Part shown: piece by piece, positions 1-8,953 of the stretch
Position numbering within the stretch: position 1 is the stretch's first letter
Layout: each line of letters starts with the position of its first letter
NCBI GenBank assembly: GCA_033297075.1
Contig: MU858082.1
Span: 1-64,000 of the forward strand
Reading direction: 5' to 3'
Length of the DNA stretch: 64,000 bases
Source of the DNA: Rhypophila decipiens
Lineage: Eukaryota > Ascomycota > Sordariomycetes > Sordariales > Naviculisporaceae
Made by a program: the position numbers and the translations under genes
The notes under the pieces: generated by a model
Seen by the model: the letters and a program-made list of their open reading frames with translations, nothing else
Told to the model about the DNA's origin: nothing
The model's database searches: none

Positions 1-998
1 GGGATAAGTCCGCATTTACAGCGGGTTTTGCCCCAGCAGGCACGCGTATGGTGGAATCCATGACAGTTCTCGCACTGCCACACTTCGGTCCTATTTCTTG
101 CCAGTCTAGCTGGTTTGGATCCGAAGATCCTAAATGGACGGACTTCGTTCGGTAGGGTCACGAAGTGGGTACCCTCCGTTTTGGCCGAGGCAAGACGAAT
201 TACCTTGCACCTTGTAGCCGCCTCAATTTCTTGCCGGAGTAGGGGTTTTATGTCCCTTTCCCCTTGGTGGGTGATAATGGAGGACGGGACCCCCGAAATG
301 ACGTAGTTGACGCCATCGATTGCCTCGTCCACGGTAATGGCCTTTTTGCGGAGTTTTTCTAGGCACTCCGTCCTGGCCAAATCGTCGGTGCAAGTGATAG
401 ACACGCCGCTGTTAACGTGGTTGCACCTCGTAAACTTGCTCATGGGCATGTCGGTAATGTCCGCCACCCAAATTTTAACAGCTTCGGGAGTTATGCTCCG
501 GAGTCCATCCTCCGGGCCAAGACGGACAAACAACCGGCCGTCTTTCCGGGTTTTTGGGGGTGACCCTTTCCGGGTGGGGGTCCCCACGGGCGTCTCGTCA
601 GTGACTGGGGCGGCTCGCTTGCGGCGGACCACGTCGGTCCACGTGGGAGGTGCGGACTGCGTTTGTACCAGGGTTGCTGGCCCAGTTGGCGTCGGGCTCG
701 GTTGGGCCGCGTCGTGGTTCTGTCTGGGCGAATCCTTGGTCGCCACGAAGTTCGTTGGGCTGTTTGTGACCGTGCCGGTAGCAACGGACTCCATGGATGC
801 CCTAATTTCCACGGCGAACTTGAGCTTCCAGCTCGAACTGTCGGGGATTTTGGAGAGGCCGTCGTCGAGGGCCACGGCGAGTGTCTCGAGGCATCTCTTC
901 CGATCCAGGAAGTCGGCCTCAATCTTCTTTTGAACGTCGCGCATGACAAGCGCGATGTAAGGCTTGGGCGCCTCGGGCTTGTCCTTCTTCGGCGCCAT
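1..998 (-). CDS. LINE (non-LTR retrotransposon) ORF1, gag-like, partial at left edge
   Basis: The frame runs uninterrupted from an ATG at 998, with an in-frame TAA 12 nt upstream, to the edge of the window, giving about 332 codons. The N-terminal half is basic and Pro/Thr-rich. Near residues 309-330 lies a CCHC-type zinc knuckle (C-x2-C, then His, then Cys) followed at once by a second C-x-C. In fungal Tad-like LINEs, ORF1 is a nucleic-acid-binding gag-like protein with knuckles at its C-terminal end, and a reverse-transcriptase ORF would follow beyond the window. The knuckle and frame are seen; the assignment to the Tad/LINE group is family knowledge. The ORF has no stops and no C-to-T decay, so it looks recent or protected from RIP. 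An LTR-element gag is less likely because of the architecture. Confidence 0.72.
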   Translation of the reverse strand, partial: MAPKKDKPEAPKPYIALVMRDVQKKIEADFLDRKRCLETLAVALDDGLSKIPDSSSWKLKFAVEIRASMESVATGTVTNSPTNFVATKDSPRQNHDAAQPSPTPTGPATLVQTQSAPPTWTDVVRRKRAAPVTDETPVGTPTRKGSPPKTRKDGRLFVRLGPEDGLRSITPEAVKIWVADITDMPMSKFTRCNHVNSGVSITCTDDLARTECLEKLRKKAITVDEAIDGVNYVISGVPSSIITHQGERDIKPLLRQEIEAATRCKVIRLASAKTEGTHFVTLPNEVRPFRIFGSKPARLARNRTEVWQCENCHGFHHTRACWGKTRCKCGLI

Positions 999-1157
999 CT
1001 CGTAGACTTAGCCGCTTGCGGGAGGAGTGATTTTTGGTGAAGATATGGGAGAAAGAGGTGTTGTAAGAAATCTAGTCCGGGCTCAGAATAACCAGTTCTG
1101 ATTGGTTCGCTCGTTCTTGAAAATAGTTGTTTTGTACTGGCCTACATATAGTAGGCC

Positions 1158-1200
1158 ATCGGTGCTGCACACTGCTGTTGACCAGCAGTGCAGCACCGAT
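1158..1200. repeat. Long hairpin upstream of the LINE ORF1
   Basis: A 20-nt left arm (1158-1177) and an 18-nt right arm (1183-1200) are perfectly complementary except for a 2-nt bulge, around a 5-nt loop. The hairpin lies about 160 bp upstream of the ORF1 start on the transcribed strand and may be part of the element's 5' leader. Confidence 0.6.
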
Positions 1201-1757
1201 GTCATCATGGCTGCAGTGGCTCACCCACGCTGCATAGCCAAAGCAAGGAAAACAACCAACATCCCACTGTTGGTTCCTATGTGGTGTAGCGCAGGTCGTT
1301 GTGATAGGTAGAGTGTGGTGGGGGTTGTGGTATTGCGTTTGTTCCCACAGTACTATTTAAGAAAAAGTTCCTTTGTAAAGAAAAGTCTAATTTTAAAACG
1401 TATAACGTTACCTAACGTTTGTGACGAACTGACTGCCACAGAAGGTGGGTTGGGTGCTGTAACCCTAACCCTGTACGATGAGCACGCGACCCACTCAAGC
1501 TGATTGACCTAAGCGCGTGTGCGACGCGCTTCTCTCTTGCTTTCTCTTCTTCTTCAGAGTAGAATCTTCGTTCGTAGTGCCAATTGAACAGCTACCACGC
1601 TCTGAACTGATGGCCGTGACATTAATACGATTTTTCGTTGATTTATTATTAAAGTATGAAAACTCGCCTTTTTGGTGAAAAAGGGCTAAAAGGGGTGCCG
1701 AGATCCCGGGGGTGCCGACTTCCACGTACTTTAACTTACGTCCAAAAGTACCTTTAG
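1201..1757. other. Non-coding stretch between the LINE and the next gene
   Basis: I see no convincing gene. It holds two copies of a telomere-like TAACCC motif (1460-1472) and a small A/T-tract hairpin near 1668-1692. The 5' end of the LINE cannot be placed. Short ORFs here have no recognisable content. Confidence 0.5.
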
Positions 1758-3700
1758 AGAGACTACGGCCAACCGTTTTACTTAGCATGGCAGATCACTC
1801 TGACAGCCGACGAGGCGGTCGCATTTCTGGCAGCGGTGTGCGTCCTCATCACTTACACGCAAACCAGGACGTGGAGTCTCGCTCGCCAAACCGTGATCCG
1901 AATCGTCCGCCCAATCCAGCTCCCAGACAACGATGATCCGAATTCTCTTTCTCGACTCTCTCAGTATGAATCTATAGCGCGCCTCTTCTTTGATACCCTC
2001 CAGTGGCGGCGTCGAAGAAGGGATCCCAGGCCCGCGTCGGACATGAGCAGGAATATATCCCCTCTTTTTGGAATAGCATCTGTCACAAACGCCACACTTT
2101 TTATCGTCATGGGCGTGCTAGTTCCATGGCTTTTGACGGGTGGCCTGGAGACGCCTGTGGTGCAATCAAGATTGTGGGAAGGATGTCGTACCAGACCGGA
2201 CAGCACCCGTCCCAACAACGGGACTTCCTTCTTCGAAACGAGCGAGATCACAGCGAGTCTCAACTTTTACCGCGTGATGGAGAATTACCGTCAATGTTGG
2301 AACGACGGTTCAGCTTCTACTTGGAGCTCCTGTGATCGGGTAGACGGACCGATTCTGGACCGTCCACCAGTGGACGTCTCCCATCAACCCGATAGCTGTG
2401 CTCTAACAAAACAGAAGTGCCTGAAGAAGCTGTCAGAATTCCAGGTGGGCCATCAGGACTTGACCTTGCGAGACTATGGGTTGAACATCCCATCTGCGCT
2501 CCGTCACAGTTGTCGACTTACTTGTACACCATTAGGATTGGAGGTCTTTATACACCAGATTGAAGACTATTCTTCCTATCCAATGCCAGGAGGAAACAAA
2601 AACGGAGAGAACGAAGGTGAAGGACAGATAAGACTGGATTTACAGAACTCGGCCCCCAGTCCGGAGCAACCGGTGCACTCTCCGATCCTGACGATAAAGT
2701 CTTACTCGAGCAATGCTAGTTTCGAATGCATTAATTGTGAGATTCTGGGCAAGTATTTCCGGGTTGAGAACGGGGAAACATTTTTTGTTGTATCTGGACA
2801 AGGACTCATGGATCCATACGAACATGTATTTGCGATACTTGTTCACGACGACCGAAGAAATCTTACCAGTTTTAGATATGACCTATTTGGTCATCGCTCG
2901 TCAAATGGCTACGCAATCTCGATGTGCCAGGAGCAGCACAGATTCTGCCTCGAAGCGTCTCCCGAGACTTGCACAAAATACACCCACATTATTGACGCAT
3001 TAAAAATATTTTTGACGCGCTACGGGCAAGAAACGATACAAGAACAATCAAAGAAACATGCGCATTTTACCAACTGTTCTACAAGACGGACACTGCCCGG
3101 CACCTTTGGGCAAGCGCACTCGGACGAGAAATCCACCCGTGGTCTATTTATTCGAGAGCAGATGGCTGGACAGTAGAGGTACTAGTAATCAAATGGTTCG
3201 AAGGGGCATTTTTACTGACCCGATTCAACCTCCACGCATCAATAACGGGTCGGAATTCCCACTTAATGCCGGCCGAGCCCTCAAACAAAACACTAATCAC
3301 TGGCGGACCAGCTAGGCTAATATTTTCAGAAAAGTACATGGAGAGGGTGTGTCAGAGTGGTCTCTTGTTAGACAGCGACTACACAAACATCAGCCTCATC
3401 GGGCTGGTACTGGCTCTTTTCTTCATGACGCTCATTATCATCGCCAGCTACTGGCGAGAACTCAAGCCTGGCGCAAAAAGGGCAGCTGAGACGGTTCTCA
3501 AAGCGGTGCAAATAACAATTTCCAGGTTCAGACAAGCAGAAGCTTGGAGGACAGTACACACGGCCTGGGGGATAGTACTTTGGTCGGCGACTTCCTTCAT
3601 ATCGGCCGCAATTTCTCGAATACGATCATCTGCACGACCGGGCGAGGAAATGTTCAATGGTCCGGGCTCTCAGATTGACTTGGAAACACGAGCATCATAA
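1758..3700 (+). pseudogene. Fungal multi-pass membrane protein of unknown function, frameshifted
   Basis: One long frame (to 3176) and a second (to 3700) clearly belong together. Coding character leaves the first frame at an AAA run (3050-3052) and continues in the other frame without any splice signal, so one base appears to be missing. The frame opens at 1758 with no ATG before 1836, although TM-like sequence is already coding from about 1795. An acceptor-like TTAG at 1782-1785 suggests a lost or unseen first exon. Order: TM segment (about 1800-1860), second TM (about 2080-2145), a glycosylated, cysteine-containing outer region with several NxS/T sites, then a C-terminal TM (about 3385-3445) and a basic tail. 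The protein resembles a common but unnamed Pezizomycotina family. The lesion may be real decay or a sequencing error. Confidence 0.55.
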
Positions 3701-3923
3701 TACCCTCGGTTCCTTCACCGTTGGATTCAACACATCTCGAGACATCCCCAAACGGCAAACGCATAATGCCACAGAAGCACCTTCATTCTTGACACAAGTT
3801 CTCTGAAATGTTTTCAACTTCCTTCTCGAGATACCTGGTATGTTTCGTGAGTCGAGCGCACGGAGCATTCCGGCCTATATATGGAATGCGACCCGTGCAA
3901 CAAGCATCAAATTCGAAATGCTT

Positions 3924-4128
3924 GGCTGTGTGTATGGTGTAATGGTTAGCACGGGACCTTGACATGTCACCTTCGCAAATGGCGGAACGCGCCCATTTGC
4001 CCCGTCCCGCTATAGAACTCCTCTGGCCCCCGAGAGGTCTGGATTCAGCTGCCGGCACGAGTCGGTGAGCTTGAATCCTTGGAGAGAGGCCTACTAGTAG
4101 TCTTGGTTCAGGTTCAACGCACAAAGCC
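3924..4128 (+). ncRNA. Structured element with tRNA-like pol III A box (candidate ncRNA)
   Basis: Bases 3935-3952 match the D-arm/A-box sequence usual in tRNA-Gln/Glu/His genes, but no normal anticodon or T arm follows. Instead nested inverted repeats appear: GGGAC (3953-3957) with GTCCC (4004-4008), and inside it an 8-bp stem (3975-3982 with 3993-4000). A further GATTCA-type stem lies near 4040-4078 and contains a B-box-like GCTTGAATCC. The ends (3924-3933 and 4117-4128) can form a roughly 10-bp closing helix. It could be a pol III transcript, a tRNA-derived repeat or a decayed tRNA. I cannot assign it to a known RNA family. Confidence 0.3.
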
Positions 4129-4378
4129 AAGTGATTGGAGAATTTGATTTTTTTCAACCTTTTTTTCAATTTCACTCAGGGATACCGTTGAAAAATACCC
4201 GACGACGGGTATCGTTTCGCGGGGACTATGCGGGGGAATCCGGGATTCAGCCCCGCGGGGGCACTTCTTAACCGACTCCAAGCTCCCCGGCCGACTGAGA
4301 CACGGGCACCTTCCCTGCCAACGAGACATACCAATCAGTCAGATTCCTCGCCACACGTTCATTCATATTCAATTTCCA

Positions 4379-5158
4379 ATGTTTTACGAACCCTCCAAAA
4401 ACAACCACAACCTCCCCCACGATCCCTTCAAGGCATGCGTGATCCCCCGACCGATAGGATGGATATCAACCGTTTCAATCTCATCTCCTCCCGTGCCCAA
4501 CCACGGCAATGGATCCAGCCCAAAAATAAGCCACAACCTAGCCCCCTACTCGCAATTCAACAACCTAACCTTTGACCCGCCCTACGTAATGTTCTCGGCC
4601 AACCACCAACCTGACCCCTTATATCCAGGCGGAGGGGCGGGTATACAAAAAGATACAGTCCGTAACGTCGAATCAACAGGTGTATTCGTCTGGAACCTAG
4701 CAACCTGGGATCTCCGAGATAAAGTCAACATCACCGCTGAACAGTTTCCTCTGGGAGTGGATGAATTTGCCAAAGCGGGACTAGCCAAAGAAGACAGCAA
4801 AATCGTATCAGTCTCCATCCCAAACGCCGAGAGGATACCAGTCCCAATGGTCAAAGACAGCCCCGTCAGGTTCGAATGCGAGTATTACACCACGCTCAGA
4901 TTACCGGGAAACCCGCCTGTCGGCGCAGCAGATGTCGTGATTGGGCGGGTCGTGGGCGTGCACATTGCCGACTGGGCTTTGACGGATGGGAAGCTGGATG
5001 TCAGAAAGACAAAGCCCATTGCTAGGCTGGGGTATTACGAGTATGCTGTTGTCAAGGAGACGTTTGACATGATTATCCCTGGGACGGATGAGGTCATTCT
5101 TGCTGGGCTGGAAGGGAGCAAGAAAAGGGTTTATGAGGTGACCAAGGGGAAGCTGTAA
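4379..5158 (+). CDS. Flavin reductase-like (FMN-binding split barrel) protein
   Basis: A single exon of 259 aa. The N-terminal stretch of small and aromatic residues, then CVIPRPIGWIST, the NLAPYS-type motif and the later VFVWNLAT segment are typical of the flavin reductase-like domain, in which FMN binds in a split beta-barrel. Members reduce FMN with NAD(P)H or bind FMN in redox and detoxification reactions; the substrate here is unknown. There is no signal peptide, so it is probably cytosolic. The ATG at 4379 follows a pyrimidine/A-rich leader and yields a normal N-terminus for this group. It converges with the transcription-factor gene on the other strand, with only 182 bp between the stop codons. 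Confidence 0.85.
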   Translation: MFYEPSKNNHNLPHDPFKACVIPRPIGWISTVSISSPPVPNHGNGSSPKISHNLAPYSQFNNLTFDPPYVMFSANHQPDPLYPGGGAGIQKDTVRNVESTGVFVWNLATWDLRDKVNITAEQFPLGVDEFAKAGLAKEDSKIVSVSIPNAERIPVPMVKDSPVRFECEYYTTLRLPGNPPVGAADVVIGRVVGVHIADWALTDGKLDVRKTKPIARLGYYEYAVVKETFDMIIPGTDEVILAGLEGSKKRVYEVTKGKL

Positions 5159-5340
5159 TATTTTGTTTACACTTTAAGTACAGGTATATAGTTGTATTTT
5201 TTCTCTCTGTTGGTGTAGTTTTATTTACAATACTAAAGCAGGGAAATATCGTTGTCAGTGTGTTGTATATTCACAATGTAGTTAGAATATGAATATGCCC
5301 ACAGGGTCCGCCGGTGTAATACAGCTAGTTCATATCGCTG

Positions 5341-7116
5341 TCAAATCGGTCTCCCCATGAGCCGCTGCTCGAGCTCCGCACACGAAGGCTCAAAAATGTC
5401 CACCCAGGGCATCTGACGAATACCTGCCATGATTTCAACCCACGACACCGACCTCGGGCCTCTCATTCCACTGGCTATCATGTCCATCGAGGTCGTGAGG
5501 TCTTCTTCTCCTGGCTCGCTAATGCTGCAGAGAACAAGAAGCCAAAGACGGACGAGACATAGCTCGGGGCTGTTCCAAACATGCTCACCCGCACTGGACT
5601 TGCTCGATAGAATCTTGAGCAGCGTCGAGATACGTGCTTCAGCAGTGCCGGGATATGATCGACACCTCCGCTTCACCCGAATAATCCAGATGATAGTTCC
5701 CAGCCGAAGCGCCTCCGAAATAATATCCCAACGCGTTGTGGGCTCTGATCTTCTTGATGGTGGATGATGCAGCAACTGGTGAGCGACTGGGTTGATGAGG
5801 AACCCCATCTGGTCTTCATCCTCCCAGATGGCATCGCCTTTGGTTGCCAGCTCGAGCCGAACCAGCGCAGCGAGAGCATTCAGGTGACCTATACAGGATA
5901 TGATGTTTATGAATAGCGTGTTCTGCTCGTTCTCGTCGTTGATGACACCGAGTAGCGGAGCGGGCAGCGTTCCTAGGCCCGAGGTCTGGAAATCGTTGGC
6001 GCTGGCCATGGGAGCGGATAATGGAAGAGGAAACAGTGGTTTAGTGTCGTGGATCAATGCTGCGGTAATGTCTACCCTGAACTGATTTTAGCATCTGTAA
6101 GAAACTCTGGAAGGTGCATAGTCTGTCGGTATGGTGAGCCATACCACGAAACCATGAGCATCAGGTCATGGTTGGCCTCCAAGGTAGAGATACCGCCTCT
6201 TGTCCTGACCACCGTCCACATGCCATTCACGTGGATCATGGCCTGATCAAAGTCCAAACTGGTAAACTGATGTCAAGACTTTAGCTGCACGGCTTGTTCT
6301 TTGGCCACGAGGAAGATCTTACATTGTAACAAACCAAAGCCAGCACCGCGTAGAGTACACTGTCAGACGTTGCGCTAGCTGCATCGGAACTCGATATTCT
6401 GGACTCGACGCACCGAATGGTTTCTAAAGAGCGTTGCAACGACAGTGATCGTAGTTCCCGTGCGGATCTGCGGTACAGTGGAATCAGGACGTCGGGCGAA
6501 GTGAAGATTTTCTGGTGGTGATGAAGGAAGGCGGATTGTCTGAAGGCGAACGGGAACCAGAAGGTATTTGTGGAGGAGGCTGTTTTCCCGGTATTCACTG
6601 TTAGCACTTGTGGCGAGAGCTGGGGTCCAAGGTGTACTTGAGTTGTATATCCTTACTAGAGCATAGAGCGTTCCTTCCTGCGACCATGATCAATGCGAAT
6701 CCATAAGCTGAAAACCAATCCTCTCCCCATTCTTTCTCAAAGACGGACAACGCGTGTATGATGGGCGCCGTTGTAGCCGATAACGTGGTATATTTAGCAA
6801 CGGTCTCTGGTACGACCAGGTCGTTCACGGGAACATGCAAGTGGTCGTGGTCGGCATCTTGACTCGTGGAATGTTCGCCTTGGTCAACACTCGACGGCGC
6901 CCCCAGTCCAGACGATTCCGCTAGGGACCACTCCAAGGTGACAAATTGAGGCTCTTTCGGTGGCTTTCTTCGAGATTTGCCTATATTCACCATAAGATGG
7001 TGACGGACCTTGTAGTCGAGCGACCTGCTACGGGTGCGACGGCGACTAGTCCCTGTAGGATCCCGAATGTCAACAGGTAAGAAAAGGAGGCGTCGGTCTT
7101 CTTGGCGGCTTTCCAT
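5341..7116 (-). CDS. Fungal-specific transcription factor domain protein
   Basis: Four exons on the minus strand: 7116-6657, 6579-6323, 6266-6145 and 6076-5341, giving 524 aa. Introns are 77, 56 and 68 nt, phases agree, and branch sites (GCTAAC, GCTAAA, GCTAAAA) are visible. The N-terminus carries the short basic VRHHLMVNIGKSRRKPP-type segment seen in a large family of fungal putative regulators that lack a Zn2Cys6 cluster. The middle and C-terminal parts are helical, with the FWFPFAFRQSAFLH-type and VLYAVLALVCYN-type segments of the fungal transcription-factor homology region. DNA binding has not been shown for most of this family, so 'regulator' is inferred. The gene is divergent from the GST and convergent with the flavin reductase, and so may control either. 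Confidence 0.75.
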
Positions 7117-7782
7117 TGTCGATTGCTGCCAAGATGTAAAATTTGACGGAGAGAATGGTTTGCTTGTGGTGTCGAATTCAAGGCTTTTGTTGAGACGGGA
7201 CGATGGAATCCCGGTGGTAGGATGCTAGGGATAGCCGTACTCGACTTCCCTAAGGTACCCACCGATGATTTCAAATCAGCAAAGCAGCGCGACCCCCAAA
7301 GGATGATTGGTGCCAATAATCACCTGCACTATATATGATTTGTAATACGCCTTCACGTCGCATGACGATCCTTGCCATTTCCAATGGACCATTGACCTCT
7401 TTCGGCGACTCGAGGCTTGGATGCGGCTTACACTGCAATTCTGTCGTACGCATTCTGATTGGCCCCCCATCGATGAAGCACAAATTTCGCCCTTGGCTAA
7501 TCCGCTTTGGTGATACCATCATACTGTTGAGGCCAAGCCGTGACCGGGAGGCTATAGGGTCACCTCATCCCCACGAACTGCTTGCGAACTGATTAATGCC
7601 GAATACAAGGGATCTAATGCCTATAAGTACGAGTCAACAACCGCCGTGAACGAAAAGAGTCAAAACATGGAAAGCAGATTCATCATCACCCTCACCATCT
7701 CACTACCAGACTGGCTTCTTTCTGTACAACTTGAACACCGTCACGTCGATCCCCCCCGTTGGCCCACCCACCTTCATCCACC
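7117..7782. promoter_or_regulatory. Shared 666-bp divergent promoter region (regulator / GST)
   Basis: There is no gene. This region separates the start of the minus-strand regulator from the start of the plus-strand GST. A TATATA stretch lies near 7329 and a TATAAGT near 7622, about 160 bp before the GST start. No operator can be named with confidence. Confidence 0.45.
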
Positions 7783-8861
7783 ATGGAAACAGGAAACCAC
7801 AATATCACGCTCTACTGCGAGGGCACCCCCAATCCTCTCAAGATCTCCATTGCCCTCGAGGAACTGGGTTTAAAGTACAACGTACGATCCCATCCCCATC
7901 ACCACTCCGGATCCCACCTCCTTGGAAACCAAAGAAACACAGTCACTGAGAAAATTCCAAATGTACCAGGTACACCCAATCAGCCTGTTCAAGCATGAGC
8001 AGAAGGAGCAGTGGTACCTCGACATCAACCCCAACGGCCGCATCCCGGCCATCGTCGACACGGACGAGAACGGCCAGCAGCTCAAGATCTGGGAAAGCGG
8101 TGCCATCCTGCAGTATCTCGTGGACCGGTACGATGGCGATCACAGGATCTCCTATCCTCGTGGAACCAAGGAATACTGGGAGATGACAAGCTGGGTAGGT
8201 ACATTGCGCGTCACATATTCCCATGGCTTGTTTGAACAAGGACAGACATTACTAACAGGTTCTTTTTCATTGATAGCTCTTTTGGCAGGTGAGCGGCCTA
8301 GGCCCTATGCAAGGCCAGGCAAACCACTTTGAGAGTATGTCCATATCTGATACGGTGACACACAGGGTGAAAAAGCTTTGACTGACCCAGTTTTGGTTAC
8401 TTGAATCACACAGTGTCCGCTCCCGGCGAAAATCCGTACGCCTTGAAGCGTTACGTCAACGAAACACGCCGCCTCTATCGCACCATGGACAACGCACTCG
8501 CCAAGAATCCCTCCAGATACCTCGTAGGGGATCGTCTCACCATCGCCGACATCGCTATCTGGCCATGGGCCACCGCATACAGTAGGATCCTTTATCCCCC
8601 AATACTTATGATTTTTATATGAAGAAGGGACTAAAGATTTCCGCTACAGAGTATAGCGGTTTATCCCAGCTTGATGAGTTTCCCCACGTCAAAGTGTGGA
8701 TGTACAGACTCCTTGCGCGCCCCGGATTCGAAAAGGGTCGCAACGTGCCAAATCCCCATATCTATCTCCAGCTCAACGAGCTTCCGGATGAAGAACTAAA
8801 GAGGATTGGGAGGGAGAGGTCGGGTTGGGTTCTGGAGGCCATGGAGCGCGATGCTGAATGA
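7783..8861 (+). CDS. Glutathione S-transferase (Ure2p-like/theta-type)
   Basis: Five exons: 7783-7881, 7970-8194, 8277-8334, 8414-8581 and 8650-8861, giving 253 aa; all phases agree. The N-terminal thioredoxin-like half has the LYCEGTPNPLKISIALEEL motif, the NPNGRIPAIVD segment with its cis-proline, and WESGAILQYLVDRYD, which contains the glutathione gamma-glutamyl contact (E-S). The C-terminal helical half has LVGDRLTIADIAIWPWA, the conserved N-capping and hydrophobic-staple region of GSTs. It conjugates glutathione to electrophiles or reduces disulfides and peroxides, probably in the cytosol. The neighbouring divergent regulator and flavin reductase suggest xenobiotic or redox defence. Between Ure2-like and other fungal GST classes the call is by general resemblance. 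Confidence 0.88.
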
Positions 8862-8953
8862 TGTCGGGGTTGTCTGCTGAACAGCTTGGTTGCCCTCCCA
8901 TCCCGCCCTATTATATCGCCACTTTATGTAAAAAGACAAGGTGGATGTCTGCC

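Noticed and set aside
491..949. 152-codon minus-strand ORF and overlapping plus-strand ORFs
   Set aside because: Out-of-frame shadows of the LINE gag-like ORF, which alone carries the zinc knuckle.
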